Source: Callaeas wilsoni (lineage: Eukaryota; Chordata; Aves; Passeriformes; Callaeidae). From it: 64,000 nt of DNA. The position numbers and the translations under genes were made by a program. Where the stretch lies: contig VWPU01004130.1 of the NCBI GenBank assembly GCA_013398955.1, forward strand, positions 248,001 through 312,000. Direction: 5' to 3'. Below, one piece after another: positions 11,901 through 24,260 of this stretch; position 1 is the stretch's first letter, and each line of letters starts with the position of its first letter. Under the pieces are notes generated by a model. That model saw only the letters and a program-made list of their open reading frames with translations, had not been told where the DNA came from and ran no database searches.

Positions 11901-14855
11901 TGCATGGCCCTCTTCTAGGGACAGAGTACGTGCCTAAGAAAGGTGATTTAGGGACACTCAGCTACAGTGCTGCCCTTCAATTGAAGCACAGCTTCCCCTT
12001 TGTCTTCTGGGGAGTGGACAGGAACCACAGCCAAGCACGGAGTCATCTCTGCTCTCCTCCAGGCTCCCCCAGAGTGGATGCACTCCCCTTTTTGAAGAGA
12101 AAGCTTCCCAAATGCTCCCAACACCAGCAACCTGCAGGGAGGCATTCAGTGTGCCCCCAGGAAGCAGCATCCTCTTCCTCACACCCGCTGCTCTGGCTCT
12201 GGACCCACACCCTGCACTCCTCACGCTCGGGACTCCCGTGGGGCATCGTGGTGCTCCCAGCACTGCCCCACGGCTCTGGCAGGATTGCTGCTGGGAATTG
12301 CCTTTATGGGCTGATGATTCCACTCTGATTCCCTGTCTCTGCTGGCCGTGGTGAGCTTCCCTAACCAACAGCCACGTTTCCAACGAGCCTGGAAAAAGCT
12401 TGAACTGCACTTCGGAGTGCAAGGCTGCTCTGAACAGCTTGCCCAGTTGTAGAGTTATTGAAAACATTTACACATGTAATTTTATTGCAAGAACAGACAC
12501 GACTGTGTCTTTATTGATTGGTCTCCTAGTTATGGAAATGTTTCAGTGCTTTAAACCCCGCAGCTCACCCTGCAACCTCCCCAGCTCCATCATGCCCCAT
12601 TTAGTGGCGTTCTAATATTAGCAGACCTTTGTTTCCACAACCTGGATTTTCCATATTTTCATCCCTACGACCAAGAAAGCTCATGGCCAAATAACAATGA
12701 GCTCATCTCAAATGCTTAAGCAGCCAGTGCCAGGTGAACAAATTGTCTATTATTAGACTCTTTCATGCTCTAAGAGCTTTTGTTCCCTACTTGCCTGCCT
12801 TAACACCTGCTGTTGAAATGTATATCAACTTTCAGAACATCATTCCCAGTAACAACAGAATGTAAAAATGTATTTGGGGATTGCTCAAACAGAAAGTGAT
12901 TAAGTTTTGTAGAGGGAGCTTTGTCAAGAAAAAAAAAAAAAAAAAAAAGGGTGTGTGGTGATGAGACTGGAGTAATTATGAATATAAATCAAAAATCTTC
13001 ACTGAATCAACACAATAAAAAGTTAGACTTTCAATTGCAAGGAATTCATTCAGTGGCATTCAGGAAAACACTAATAGTTGTGAGAAATGAATTTGTATTA
13101 GTAGTAGTAGTAATAGGAATTTTTTTCCTTCAGTGAGTTTCACACAAATATAGAGTGTTTGACTGGTGTGTGAAAGCGTTGATGGGATTGTGTGGGTTGG
13201 GCATATGGAAAAGGTGTAACCCAAACCCAGCAGCTTAAAAAACACATATATAGATATTTAAAAATATTTAGTAGTGTGATCCAAATGTTAGAGAAGGAAA
13301 TCATAATTAACAGGTTATAAGGTATGTTATGAGGAGGTCTGGCTTTTACTGGAGCAAGAACAGTCATGGCTTGTGGCACAGAAATGGACTACTGTTCTTA
13401 TGTGGGATGGCTTTTTTTTCTTTTTACATTTTTCTTCTGTTCAGAAAATCAAACTTAAATGGTTGCTTTTACAGCCATGAAATAGAGCTGGAGAGAGCAG
13501 CATGACCTGAGAGAGAAGGCTCAGCAACCACCTGGAGTGGGCAAAATTCTTGCCCACGGCTGAATGGGTTCCCCCTCTCACCAAATCAGATGTCCATTTA
13601 TATCAAAATTCCCGTTCTCTCCTTCTCACCTGCCACGTCTATTTAGATTGTAAATGTTTCAGGCCAGGAACTGTCTCTCACCGTGTGTTCATCCCTTGCA
13701 CAGCACGGGGGGGCTCCAGGCTGTGTGGGGCTGTCACAGGATTGTGCTGCACACGGTAAACAACACAGAGATCCACGGACAGTGAAACCCCAAAAGCATT
13801 TCTTACCTCATTTTACTCTGCAGTAAATTCTGACCTTGGTTTAATATTGCTATCGAAAAGAGCTTAAGGGCAGTTCCCAGAGAAGCAGAGTCCAGGCATT
13901 GGATCACTTATTAAATCTTCAAATAGCAAGTAAGCTTCTCTTACAAATAACCCCAAAAATTTTCCCTATACAGAAGGCAGTTTTCCTAACAAACCTTTCT
14001 TCTCTCTTCCTTCCAAAATCACTCAGTGCAAGCAGCTGCATGCACTGCACCTCCATGGGACACAGCTATGTACCATCATACTTGCACAGAAAGTCTGCTG
14101 TGGTTCTGGTTGCCTTTGGATTTTGTCATTTTCAAATCAGAATTGAGGGGATAGAGGATTCATTATTGACTTTTCTTGCTGCTTATTTAATACATATGAC
14201 CTGGTCCCACCAGTTAAAAATTCTGAAAATATATTACTTACAAGAAAGAGGAGGACACAGAGCAGTCTCTGCTAAAGAGGGAATTGCTCTGCAGAAGTAG
14301 TTAGTCAAAATACATCTGTTAAAACAGGAAAAAAATCAACAGCAAAGTTACTTAAACATGTACGCCACATTCAAATTCAAGGAAAAAATGTTATTTTTGG
14401 ACCGTAACTATGGTAAGGGTACATTAGATCCTCTGCTACACTGCTAATAATGAATAAGAAATCTGGAGGCAGAAAGTGAAGTGTTCATCAGAGTTGTTTT
14501 TACTTGCTGTGTGATACCCACAGCTATCCCTGGGCACGTGCCTTGGCTGTCCCTTGTGTCCCTGCCAGACCCACGGCAGCAGAGGCAGATCCACCACAGT
14601 GACCGGTGTCCTCCAGGGACATTCCTGCTTCAGGTTGTTCCAGGTGCCTTTGCACTACCTTTGTCCTGTCAAGAGATAAAAACCAGCCATGGGTTTGAGG
14701 GGACAATAGGTCAAAACCATCCTCTTTCTTCAGAACTGAGCAAAGATTAGTCCACAAAGAAATCACCAGCTTGGACTTTCAGCGGGCAAATGCTCTGCTC
14801 TGCTTTCACAAAAGGCTACTCAAAGTGTTGTATGTTAATTTCAATAAAGATGCAT
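8973..14855. other. Gene-free sequence, mostly unique
   Basis: No gene recognised over almost 6 kb. AT-rich DNA with A runs at 10408-10419 and 12929-12948, a T8/G-rich spot near 11151-11167, and a (TAG)n run near 13099. A GC-richer patch at about 11900-12370 has frames open on both strands (142 codons forward at 11900-12328, 169 codons reverse at 11958-12467). Neither product resembles a known protein, and mutual overlap argues against both. A possible old LTR start near 11342 is discussed in the findings. Confidence 0.55.
12929..12948 (+). repeat. A20 mononucleotide run
   Basis: Twenty consecutive A residues after TTGTCAAG and before GGGTGTGTGG. No retroelement body precedes it, so it is annotated only as a simple repeat. 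Tracts of this length are usually length-variable. Confidence 0.9.
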
Positions 14856-14922
14856 AATCATGGAAGTATTAAGGTTGGAAAAGACCTCTCAGATCATTGA
14901 GTCCATCATTACCCCAACCCTT
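14856..14922 (-). mobile_element. Short CR1 3' terminus, minus orientation
   Basis: AATCATGGAAGTATTAAGG, then TTGGAAAAGACCTCTCAGA, then TCATTGAGTCCA. This matches the CR1 subgroup whose reversed 3' end reads ATTAAGGTTGGAAAAGACCT, different from the GGGAAGGGACC subgroup at 5.6-9 kb. Only about 65 bp remain. Confidence 0.85.
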
Positions 14923-17900
14923 CCTTTCACCGGTTATGGCCACATGTTTTAACAAGGGCAAACATTGAAACACCAAAAATCCCTGACTAGTAAAAACCCA
15001 AAATACTAAAGAGCCAAACAAGTCAGTAGAATTCGAACAGGGGAAAAGCAAAAGGAAGAAATTTCACTTAGGTGGCCCAAGGTCTTCCTGATCTATGATG
15101 TTTATTTGAGAGCTCTCACAATATAAACATAAAAAAGTTTGGGAAACACAATCAGCCATACAAAAATCTGGTGAGTGCAGGCCACGAAGCCTTGCTGTAA
15201 AACACAATAATCCCTATTTCATATGCAAGATTTATTCCGAGCATTTATTATTACACCTCTGAACATAAACATAAAACACATATGAAAGCTAACAGGCAGG
15301 ACGATTCACTCATATAGATCATCCAGAGCACATCTGACATGATCTCTCGTGTCAGATGGCCAAGCACATCTTTCTTAGAAGATCTTATATATCCATCAGC
15401 ATAAAAGAGACGTTTCTGCCTCTGGTGTTGCACACTGGTATCACAGGGCCGCTGTAAAATAGGTTCAGGGGGCTCATGAATCTGCCTTAGCCACCAAAGA
15501 TAAACAAATCTGGAACTCATTAGTCTTCACACGGCAGTGTTTTGGCACACAGAGGAAAAGGAGTTATCAAGACTAAATTCAGAAAGGTTGATATATGTAT
15601 CTACATCTCAAAATGTCTGTTAAACTGCCAACATGCTTCACATAGTCCCTGTGAGGTTTGTATTTTTTCCTGCATTGTTTAAGCTGTCAAATGTTAATGT
15701 GTTTCTGGCTTAATTTATTACACTGATATGACAAGTTATGAGCAAATGTATTCTTGTTTACTACTGTTAATATTTTGGTTATACTCATTAAGAGCAGTTT
15801 TAAGATTAGTCTTTTTTGTTATTTTGCATAGTGGAAAAGAAGCAAAAGTCTTCAGCGAGGACTGCATCCCACTGCTGCTTGCAGCACAGGCTTCAAACTG
15901 GAGTGCTCAATTAACTGTTAAATCATCACCACAGATCAGGACAAATCCTAACGAAAGCGTGTCCCAGAGCCTGCCTGATGGATGAACTGCCCTGCTGCTT
16001 ATGAGACCTCACCTGGATGTGAGAGATGGACATTTCCACTAAGCAAAATTCCAGAATGTGCTCCTAAACAGGTAGAGAGCTTTTCTTCACTAACAGGAAG
16101 TCAAGATGCATATAATTTTCTTTAATTCTAGCGGGGTCACCCTCTCCAACTTCAGAGATGACACAAAGTATTTCCCATCCTATCTTCTGCAGGGTCCAGT
16201 AGCTTTTTGTCACACTGAGGCTTCTTTAGCTCCTGAGTTTCCTAAGTGAGAGCCAGTTTCATTGGAAAGGCGCTGAAGCAGTCGTGGTACAAGTGCCATG
16301 CTCTGGTGAACAAGTGAGAGAAGCAGCACACGGCACTGGCTGGGGTACACAGCACACGGTCAGTGCATTCCCCAGGAGCACCTGGAGGTGAATTCCAATT
16401 ATCTTTATACATAAAAAGCACTGTGATGAGCACAATGCCAGGCTGTCATTCCCACAGCATGATGCAATATGACACAGCTCAGTCCCAAACCCTGTTGTGA
16501 CACAAATTTAGAAGCGGACTTGGATGAAGATACGGAATTCTGGCACGGGAATTATTTTAATATTCTGGAGTTTGTTTTCATTCTGATTTGGAAGGAAAAG
16601 AAGGAAATCTAGAAGGTCTGAAAAATTATCAGGCAATTTGGGTAAGTCTCCAATTAAAATTCCAGTTGGTTGCATAATACAGAGACAGGAACTTGGAAGT
16701 CCCAGATGAATGGGAGTTTCGGCCCTCGGGAGAAAATGCTCCTGGCTTTCCATGCATACACAGAGCCCAGAGCTGCAGCAATCTGCTCAGTGGGCTGTCA
16801 AGTTGCCCATCAGCTGAAACTCCGACACCTCTTCCAGTTTACATTTGACCAGCTACAAATCCTGCTCAGATCCTCACAAAACAGTGTCCAAGTAACTTTC
16901 TGGGAAATCAGCATCTATCTGGGCAGGAGCAAGATCCTTGACAAATAAGACCTGTCTAACTTGAGGGCATCCCTATATAAGTCCAGAAACAAAACTACAA
17001 AATTTCATGGCAATTGTCAGTGATTAAAGCACATCCAAAACAGCAGGAGAATTTCTGTTACCTTTAGTTGCCTTTGGGCGTGGAGGCTACATCTACAACA
17101 CCTTGCAGTATTTACTACATATTGCAAAATTCATTGCAACAGAGACAAATTGCCTACAGAGCCTTAGCTCAGGAGTATTTGCTTATCTGGCAGGGTTTTT
17201 TAGCAGTCAAATTGAGATTTTTCTCTTTCAGTAGCTGAATGAAGCAGATGGTTTGATTCAGTGTGGCTACAGAATGAGAGCCAAGGCAATTCTGGGGCTA
17301 TGTGTGCAAAACCTTCACATGAGGGCTCAAGAACAGAGCTGCTGCAACATTCAGTGTTGAAGAATGTGGCAAAGAACAAGCATCAGCAATTATTGGAATG
17401 ACTTCTGCAGAGGCAGCTCACCTGGACTTGATGGCCTGGTGCTCTCTGTCTGTCCATAGCTCACATGGTTCATGGGGGTACAGAGAGGAGGGTTCTGAAC
17501 CTGACCACTTCTTCCCTTGCATGATCAGGAATGTGCTTAACTGTGTGGGCTTTAATAACACGTGATGCCTTGTGGTTGTGTGCCTCCAGAGTATCTCTGA
17601 ACATACTTATCCCCAGGACACCAAGAATGGCATAGCAGGATTTTTTATAGCACTTCCTCAGGTAAAGAACAGCAGATGAACTCCAGGCCTTGCTCCTATC
17701 CATATGTGACACAGGAATAATGAGGACATAGTTTTGATTGAAGGGACCTACTTTTCCACAGGCTGTGATCCCCTTTTGGAAACACACAACCAAGAACTCC
17801 ATTTTGACCTATCGTTACACTCCTACATCTTCCACTATTGTAGTACTGCCTATATATTTCATTGCATTTCACTATATCAGCAATCCTAAATATACTTTTC

Positions 17901-18479
17901 TTATCACTTATCAGATACATATTATATTTATTTATTTATTTATTTTCAATCTTGTGGCATGCAGTCTGAAGCAGAATCAAATTTCTTGTTGCTACAAGTC
18001 AGTCCAGGCACCCTGAGAAAACATGCCAATTGACAGAGGTAATTTATATTTACTTTGCAATGGATACACAAATTTGATCTCTTTTAGATATTTTTGCCTG
18101 GAGGCAGAGGTATCCCAACATTCAGGTAACCCAGATTTCCAGATTAGGATGATGAGGCAATCAGGCTGCAGATCTTTGCTTGCTTAACCTTGGGAGGCAC
18201 CACTCTCTTCTCGATGTTTTACAGTAAATCCTTGGTACAGCGCTCATTCACTTTCACTTCACCACCATTGTGTGTGCTGGGCTCCAATGCTCACATTCCT
18301 TCTGCCTAAACATGCTTTCTCCCTTTATTTTTTGTTGTTATTCTTCCTGACATTTTTATTTTCAGGGTCATACCCCACTCCACTACATATCAGGAGCAAA
18401 GCAATAAAATTACCCACATGAAGCCCCTGCGAGAACTGGACCCGTTGCTTTCGTCGGCAAGCTCCCCTCGTGTTTGATT
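14923..18479. other. Gene-free sequence
   Basis: No gene or interspersed repeat recognised. AT-rich single-copy-looking DNA with a (TTTA)n microsatellite at 17927-17946. A phrase near 16003 (ATGAGACCTCACCTGGA) looks briefly like CR1 but the similarity does not continue. Confidence 0.6.
17927..17946 (+). repeat. (TTTA)n microsatellite
   Basis: About five units of TTTA ending in a T4 run. It is short and nearly pure, embedded in AT-rich sequence. Confidence 0.85.
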
Positions 18480-19000
18480 GTTCAGATCTGAATAGCTGGA
18501 ATATGTTTTAAGGCTTAAAAGCACATTGTTTCATATGCTCAGGGAAGTTGGTGATGATGGGTAGATCTCAGCCTGCGTTGGAAATGCAGTACCTCTCTAA
18601 CAAGTTGTCAATCTCAATTAAGACATCAACGTGTCGAATTAGGAAGGTACTGCTGCACAGCCTATTGTTGAACTGCGTGTCAGGTGAAATAAGCACTAAT
18701 TATACACTTAGCCAAATATGTCTGTTCAATATTACTTCAAAACTAAGGTCACTGAGTTATTGTGAAGTGGTAGTTTACACTATTTTGGATCCCACCAAAT
18801 GGCAGGTGGCCATACAAATATGCAACTCAGCATGTTCTGCTTGGTCCCCACAGCTGTGCTGCCAATCAGTTAAGGATGGCTGCAAGTAAATGCTAATTAG
18901 CTTCTGTTGATCTGCATATTCCAGCAGCCTCCCAGGATTCCCATTTTGATATGCAAGATTGCCAGTTGGGTATGTGATTGAATTAAGAATCAGAAAAGAT
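18480..19000. promoter_or_regulatory. Candidate conserved non-coding element
   Basis: Roughly 500 bp of complex AT-rich DNA without simple repeats and with several transcription-factor-like words: ATGCTAATTAG at 18890-18900 (an octamer variant overlapping a homeodomain core), ACTAATTATAC near 18690, ATATGCAAC near 18818, and GATATGCAAG near 18949. This texture is common in vertebrate conserved enhancers. A 113-codon frame at 18548-18889 shows no protein family and is not proposed as a gene. Evidence is compositional only. Confidence 0.25.
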
Positions 19001-20380
19001 TTTATCTTCCATGCAGGAAAATGTGGGTCTGAATCCCCAGCAGAGGCTGTTATCACTCTGATTTATGTTTGGCAGTGCCTGTCATTGGAGTGGTAGCAAA
19101 GGCTCAGTGCTAGAGGGTGCTACCTCCCTTCTTTTGAAGGAGAAGGACTCTCCTTGTTAAGAGCAAACACTCACCATCTGGGGCCCGACCCACTCCTGCC
19201 TTTTACACTTGCTAGGCTTCCACGTCTGCTTCTCCACGCAGGGTCCAGCAGATGCTCTTCCGTGGGTTGACCGGTCCTCGAAAAATAAACAGGAATTAAA
19301 AAAAAAAAAAAGAAAGAAAGAAAATGAAAGAACAGAAAGATTTGGAGTGATAGGTTTGGGTTTTTGCATTGGTAGCGTTGCAAGGAGCAAAAAAACTTAA
19401 AAAAAAAGAGATTTCCCAAGGTTGTCAATAGCCTATTAATAGTTGGTTGGTTACATTTGCAAGGACCACTTAAGAAAGAAATGGCTGGAAAGTTGTACTT
19501 CTGGGAGCAAAGTGTTTAGATTTTGCACCTGTACTTCATAAGGGAAAAAAATATGATCTCATTATGTAAACATTACAATAACAATTTTCAGAAATTTTGC
19601 TTGGCTCTGCTATTAGTGAGTGCTGGATCCCTGTAGTGAGGAAATTATATTTCTCAGAAACCGCTCTGTGCATATGAAGGCAAAATAAAATTTGTCTCAT
19701 CTTTGTGATTTTTCACCTTACGGCTTGATTGGACATTGGAAGAAAAATGATTATTTAATTACCCTGCCAAGTTTCTGTAGGTTGTTATCATATTGTTCCT
19801 TGTCTTGAAAATAACTCAAAGAAAAGGCTGGCTTCAGGGTGATGGAACATTTTATGCTGCCTTAAAATGCTGGGAAACAGTTCTTCTTTAGGGATTTGAA
19901 GTTATTTTCGTTTTTAAATGATATTGTTCTCCCATTCATAAAGTTTGTCAGCACTCTGCTGTAAACAAGACACCTAAGTACACGAGCAATAATCCAGTTC
20001 AATAAAGTTTATAGGAGAAAGTCGTATGTAAGATTTCACTGCAAATTTCAGTGGCATATTTAATGTACAAAACTCTGAAAGCAAGATTACAATCACTATT
20101 TTAAAAGATCCTTGTATACCCTGACACAGTTGAAAACATCCTCTTTTAAAGGCCAGTGAAAAAAAAGATGGATTAAGATGCAACATTTAAATGAGTCCAA
20201 AGATTTTCAAAATTCTCCTATTTCTGTGGTTGTAATAATGAAATTAAATAGAGGGAAAATACGTGAAAGAAAGAAATAACTGCCAAGAATTCTAAGTCAA
20301 ACGAGATTTGCTATCCCCTCTCTTACATGTACTATCATAAATTCAAAAAGAGTCTTGACCTAACTGCAGGAATAAGCTAC
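19001..20380. other. Gene-free sequence with a GA-rich A tract
   Basis: No gene recognised. It contains a purine tract at 19298-19340 (A14 followed by GAAA units). The rest is AT-rich unique-looking DNA. Confidence 0.6.
19298..19326 (+). repeat. A14 run followed by (GAAA)n
   Basis: Fourteen A residues run into about three GAAA units. A simple purine repeat without an attached element. Confidence 0.85.
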
Positions 20381-20437
20381 ATTTATATATATTACATATA
20401 AATATACACAGATATGTATTTTATATATATATCTGTG
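20381..20437. repeat. AT-rich simple sequence containing a hairpin
   Basis: TA/CA-type low-complexity sequence. Inside it 20407-20419 and 20425-20437 pair over 13 positions with one G-T mismatch, leaving a 5-base loop (TTTAT). The arms begin CACAGATAT and end ATATCTGTG. It may be a by-product of alternating TA sequence, not a functional RNA. Confidence 0.7.
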
Positions 20438-21084
20438 GGATCAAAACCAAGCTTCAGTACAGGGAGAAACACAATTATTGCATCAAATGCAAATTCATCC
20501 CACAGCCAAAACTCCTTAAGTTTTTATGTGTTAATGCTTATATATTTTTATGTTTATAAGAAAGTGGAATTATTTATAAATGAAACTGAGCACTATTAAA
20601 ACCTTGTAATCCCATGGTTTTGCCAGGTCGTTTTTTAATAGGTTGTGCATTACCACTAAATATATGGCCGCAATTCCACAAGGCAATGAAGCACACAGTT
20701 AACTTTAAGCATGGTCGAAATCAGAGACTTATTTGCTTTGATAAATTTGGGCCCTAGGCTTCTTGAGATATTAAATAATATATCGTATTTCTCTCCATTA
20801 AGCAAACTGCAGGGACCAGACAGTTTGGGAGGTGTTTTGTTTTAACTTTTTTGCAATGACACTCTCAAAATAAGTATCTTTGTCCTCAAATACATATGGG
20901 CAAGAGTACCTTTGTGCCCTCACATATTGCACAAGCTCCAAGGAACTCAGAAAGTAACACTGAGAATGGATAAGTCAGAAAATGTCAGTAAAAGTGCAGT
21001 TCACTCTATTTTTATAGGCTTATTATCGTTTTAGCATTGACACATTTCAGAAGGTTTGGAAGTGCTCTGTGGCCCCGGTTTGTC

Positions 21085-21130
21085 AGATCACAGAGAGTTA
21101 CGTCACTTGTCCAAGCTTGGCCAAAACAGA
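21085..21130. repeat. Possible relic of an ancient MIR/L2-like repeat
   Basis: CAGAGAGTTACGTCACTTGT, then CCAAGCTTGGCC, is close to the GAGGTTAAGTGACTTGCCCAAGGTC phrase found at the 3' side of many ancient amniote SINE/LINE families. Only this short block is recognisable, so the call is weak. TTACGTCA inside it is also a CRE-like word. Confidence 0.3.
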
Positions 21131-21205
21131 CAAGGACGTTCCAGTCTGGAAAGGAGTCTGGGAGAAAGGAATAAATATTGCAGTGCATAAAAACTAAACC
21201 AATGG

Positions 21206-21242
21206 GAGGAAAGAAAAAAAAAAAAGAAAAAGAAAAAAAAGC
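21206..21242 (+). repeat. Purine-only A/G tract
   Basis: GGAGGAAAG followed by A12, G, A5, G, A8. A pure purine simple sequence with no attached element. Confidence 0.85.
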
Positions 21243-23973
21243 CAGGCAGACTTTGCATGTCTCACAAAACTGCAGTTAAAGGCTCTAAACAAGTTATCTG
21301 GCAGCTAGTTTAAACTAAAGAACATAAAATACTTTTTTATTTTTAATATACATGAGTGACTTATGGGTTGATAAAAGGTAATAAGCAGTACTTGGGGTGG
21401 ACATGCTAAGAAACCCAGGAAAAGTCCTTGTTGTTATACAACATTCAATCTAAGCACAAAGAGACAAGCTTAGGCTATTATATTTTGGAATAAATGATCT
21501 ATTCATCCATTCTTTACTATCAAGTGAACTGCTGAAATAGTGTGAATACTACTTTGCAGGAGGACTAAACAGAGAAAAGATGTATTCAAACAATATATCA
21601 GTATATAATTTTTTACGTGAAAATAATAAAAGTTTTTTGACCACTCATCTCTAACATTCACATTCCCGTTTGTCTGTAAATACCTAACAAGGAAGAGTCT
21701 GCTTTTCACTCTTGTTGGCTAACTCCACAAAAATAAATACCAGGAAGTGACAGTTAGGGTACACATCAAAGGAAAAAAATCATCTTAATGAGAGTTATTA
21801 ACTCTTGGACCTGTCTTCCGGAGGAAAAGGTTGTTCTATTGAGTTCTTAGTGTCCTGTTAGTTTAACTGTGGGACAAAATCTTACCTCGGCAGTGAGGAG
21901 TGAAGCAAGGACAAAGACTCCTGTGTATGAACTGGAAACACTGATGATTGAAAAGAGAAATACTGCTAGAAGGAAAAAGCATAAACCTGAATAATCTCCA
22001 CCAAACCATATCAAAGCTAAAAGTCATTCAAATTAGTGTTTGAGAAGGTTGAACTAGACAATCTTCAAGCAGGAAACTTCTTCATTTTATGGATGTGAAG
22101 CAGCATGGTTCCTTTCCCTGGTTCTGTGGAGACTGAACTAAAAGATAGGGCTGCAAATATGATGTGGGTAAAGATAGAGATGATCTTCCTGAGGTGGCTT
22201 CAGGATCCCAAGAGCTCTACACAGGCAAGATATGACATCAGCTCTTGTCAAAGTCACCAGAAATTGGGTGCTTGATAGCAAATCAAATAAATAAATACTC
22301 TGGTTTACACCCAAATATATGTCCCAATCTTACTTTTTTTTCAATTTTACCTTTTCCATGAGCATCAGCCATTAAAACTGACCAGCTGAGATCCCAACTT
22401 CCCTGAACTTGGAAAGCTTGTAGGAAGTTTGCTCCACAGCCACACATCTCTCAATGAGAACAATGAGGGAGGACACTCAGCTTGACAGCTAGGGCGTAAA
22501 ACTCCCATTCTTTCCTTAAACACAAAAATGATGAAAACATTTATTATGAAACATATTTTCCATTACTGTATTGTAGAATGTAAACAAGTTCTCATGACAT
22601 ATGGGGCCATGTGTTTCCTTAAAGAGGTGTTATGTATGTCAGAAGCAGCATATGTACCGTGTGATACAGCTACCACCATGGTAAGCATTTGTTATTGCCT
22701 AGTGAACAGGTGCATAAAATCCCCATGTAAACAGATGTCATAGCTGCACTGACATCTCTTACTCATGTCTACTCCTGCAGGAAAATGAGGGGGTTTGTTT
22801 CCCCCTCTTGGGTGTTTAATGTGGATGGCCTAGACTTGTGTGTCTGCATCTTCCCACTTTCACGGATCTCCTTCTTGACTGCACAGCGGCTTTTAGGAGG
22901 AAAAATCACCCAAAGAAGAACCCTCCACACTCATGCTCTTTCCAGAAGTGTCCATGCAGATAATGTTGAGACAGGCACAACCAGTTTCAAAAAGAAACTA
23001 ATCTAATATTGAGAATCCTGAAAGGTGCAACCAAATTTTCTACTGATTTGTCTTTTAGCCTCTAGAAGATGGCTTTTCTTCATGAAAAATTTTTTAAAAA
23101 TCAGACAATTCAAGTGGAGCTCATGAGAAAAAGACAAAAGATACAGAAACACTGCTGTCTGCTGTGTCACTTTGCAAGATGATGCTTGCAGGTGGGCTAA
23201 CACGACCAGGAGAAGCACAGCAGATCCCACTGGGAGTCTCTGCATGGCCACAAGTCCCTGCATTGGAGCCAACCCAAGCTCGCTGTGCTCACGTGAGAAA
23301 ATTGCCCTTCCCCACTAGCGATCTCAGAGATACCTGCACATCTCATGAGCTCCAGGTGCTCTTAGATTTACATATCTTAATTAGTGCAACCCTCCATTAT
23401 CAGGTCACTTTGGTGAGAATGACCCAGAAGCTCACAGAACCCTTTGTACCAGCTCCCTGAACCCTTTGGAGACTGAGTAACGTAAGGAGTAAACATAAAT
23501 ATGTCATTTCCTTTTATCAAACATATGCATTCAAATCAGGCAAAAAGTCTCGAAAGCTAAGTGTGGTACAGCTTCACACAAACATGAAGGGGCTGGTGTG
23601 CCAGATCTGGCTCTTCCCTTCTCACACCTTCTTTTAAACTGAGATATTTGCCAGAACTTTTCAATGTAAGCCAAGGCTGCGGCTCTCTGCTGTTCTCAGA
23701 CGTGGTCACATTTGTGCTTGTCCTTGCCTGGTACATATTAAAATAATAATTTTTCCTTCCTTTCACCCTTCCAGAGCAAAGTAGTCTGTTTCTGCTCACA
23801 TACTAAATTTTTAATGCAGTTTTCATTTTAAATTCCTTTAGCACAGTTTCTGTGGTTCTTTTTGCCTTCCTTTCTTCCCCACTCCCCTCCACTATGGCTT
23901 GTTGCACAAAAGAAAAAGCCATTCTCACAAAATTATGAAAAGAGACAGTATATTAGGAACATGAATCTGGGCT

Positions 23974-24035
23974 TGATCCAAAGCCCACTGGAGACAAGGC
24001 TATTCTTCACATTTATTTCAATGGGCTTTGGATCA
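23974..24035. repeat. Ancient amniote palindromic repeat relic
   Basis: TGATCCAAAGCCCA at 23974-23987 and TGGGCTTTGGATCA at 24022-24035 are exact 14-bp inverted copies; pairing continues imperfectly inward, 20 of 24 positions in all. TTTCAATGGGCTTTGGATCA is a phrase I recognise from old interspersed repeats that are common in turtles, crocodilians and birds. I cannot assign the family name with certainty. The degree of arm preservation is notable for an old element. Confidence 0.65.
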
Positions 24036-24260
24036 GTCACTCCCTCAGCAAAAGTCTCTCAGTATAGATCATTTAAGTGATTAACCATGGCATATTTCTT
24101 TCCAGTGAAATGCAGCACGGGTGGCACCAGATAACCCACTGCAAAAAAAATGTATATGGTACATCTGAGCATGCTCAGCACTTTATTTATGGCAATTTCT
24201 GATAGAGCAGCCGGGCTAACCAATATCCATAAATTCTGCGTAAAGGGAGGTGGTGTGTGC
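24036..24260. promoter_or_regulatory. Candidate regulatory stretch with 14-bp palindrome
   Basis: CTGAGCATGCTCAG at 24165-24178 is a perfect 14-bp palindrome. Its core GAGCATGCTC fits the p53-family half-site pattern RRRCWWGYYY, though no second half-site is directly adjacent. TTTATGG follows at 24186-24192, then CCAAT near 24221. This cluster sits directly after the ancient palindromic repeat. Function is inferred from motifs only. Confidence 0.2.

Larger units (their letters stand above)
20438..23973. other. Gene-free sequence
   Basis: No gene recognised. It contains an octamer word ATGCAAAT at 20487-20494, a purine tract at 21206-21242, and a fragment at about 21085-21130 that resembles the 3' part of an old MIR/L2/CR1-type repeat (see separate entry). 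Frames at 22528-22743 and 22785-23006 have no recognisable features. Confidence 0.6.

Noticed and set aside
11900..12467. 142-codon forward and 169-codon reverse open frames over the same DNA
   Set aside because: They overlap on opposite strands in a GC-rich patch, neither resembles a protein family, and no splice or promoter context supports either.
12929..12948. A20 run as the poly-A tail of a processed pseudogene
   Set aside because: No recognisable transcript sequence precedes it and no target-site duplication is visible.
16003..16030. Short CR1-like phrase ATGAGACCTCACCTGGA
   Set aside because: Only one short block is similar; the adjoining CR1 blocks are absent.
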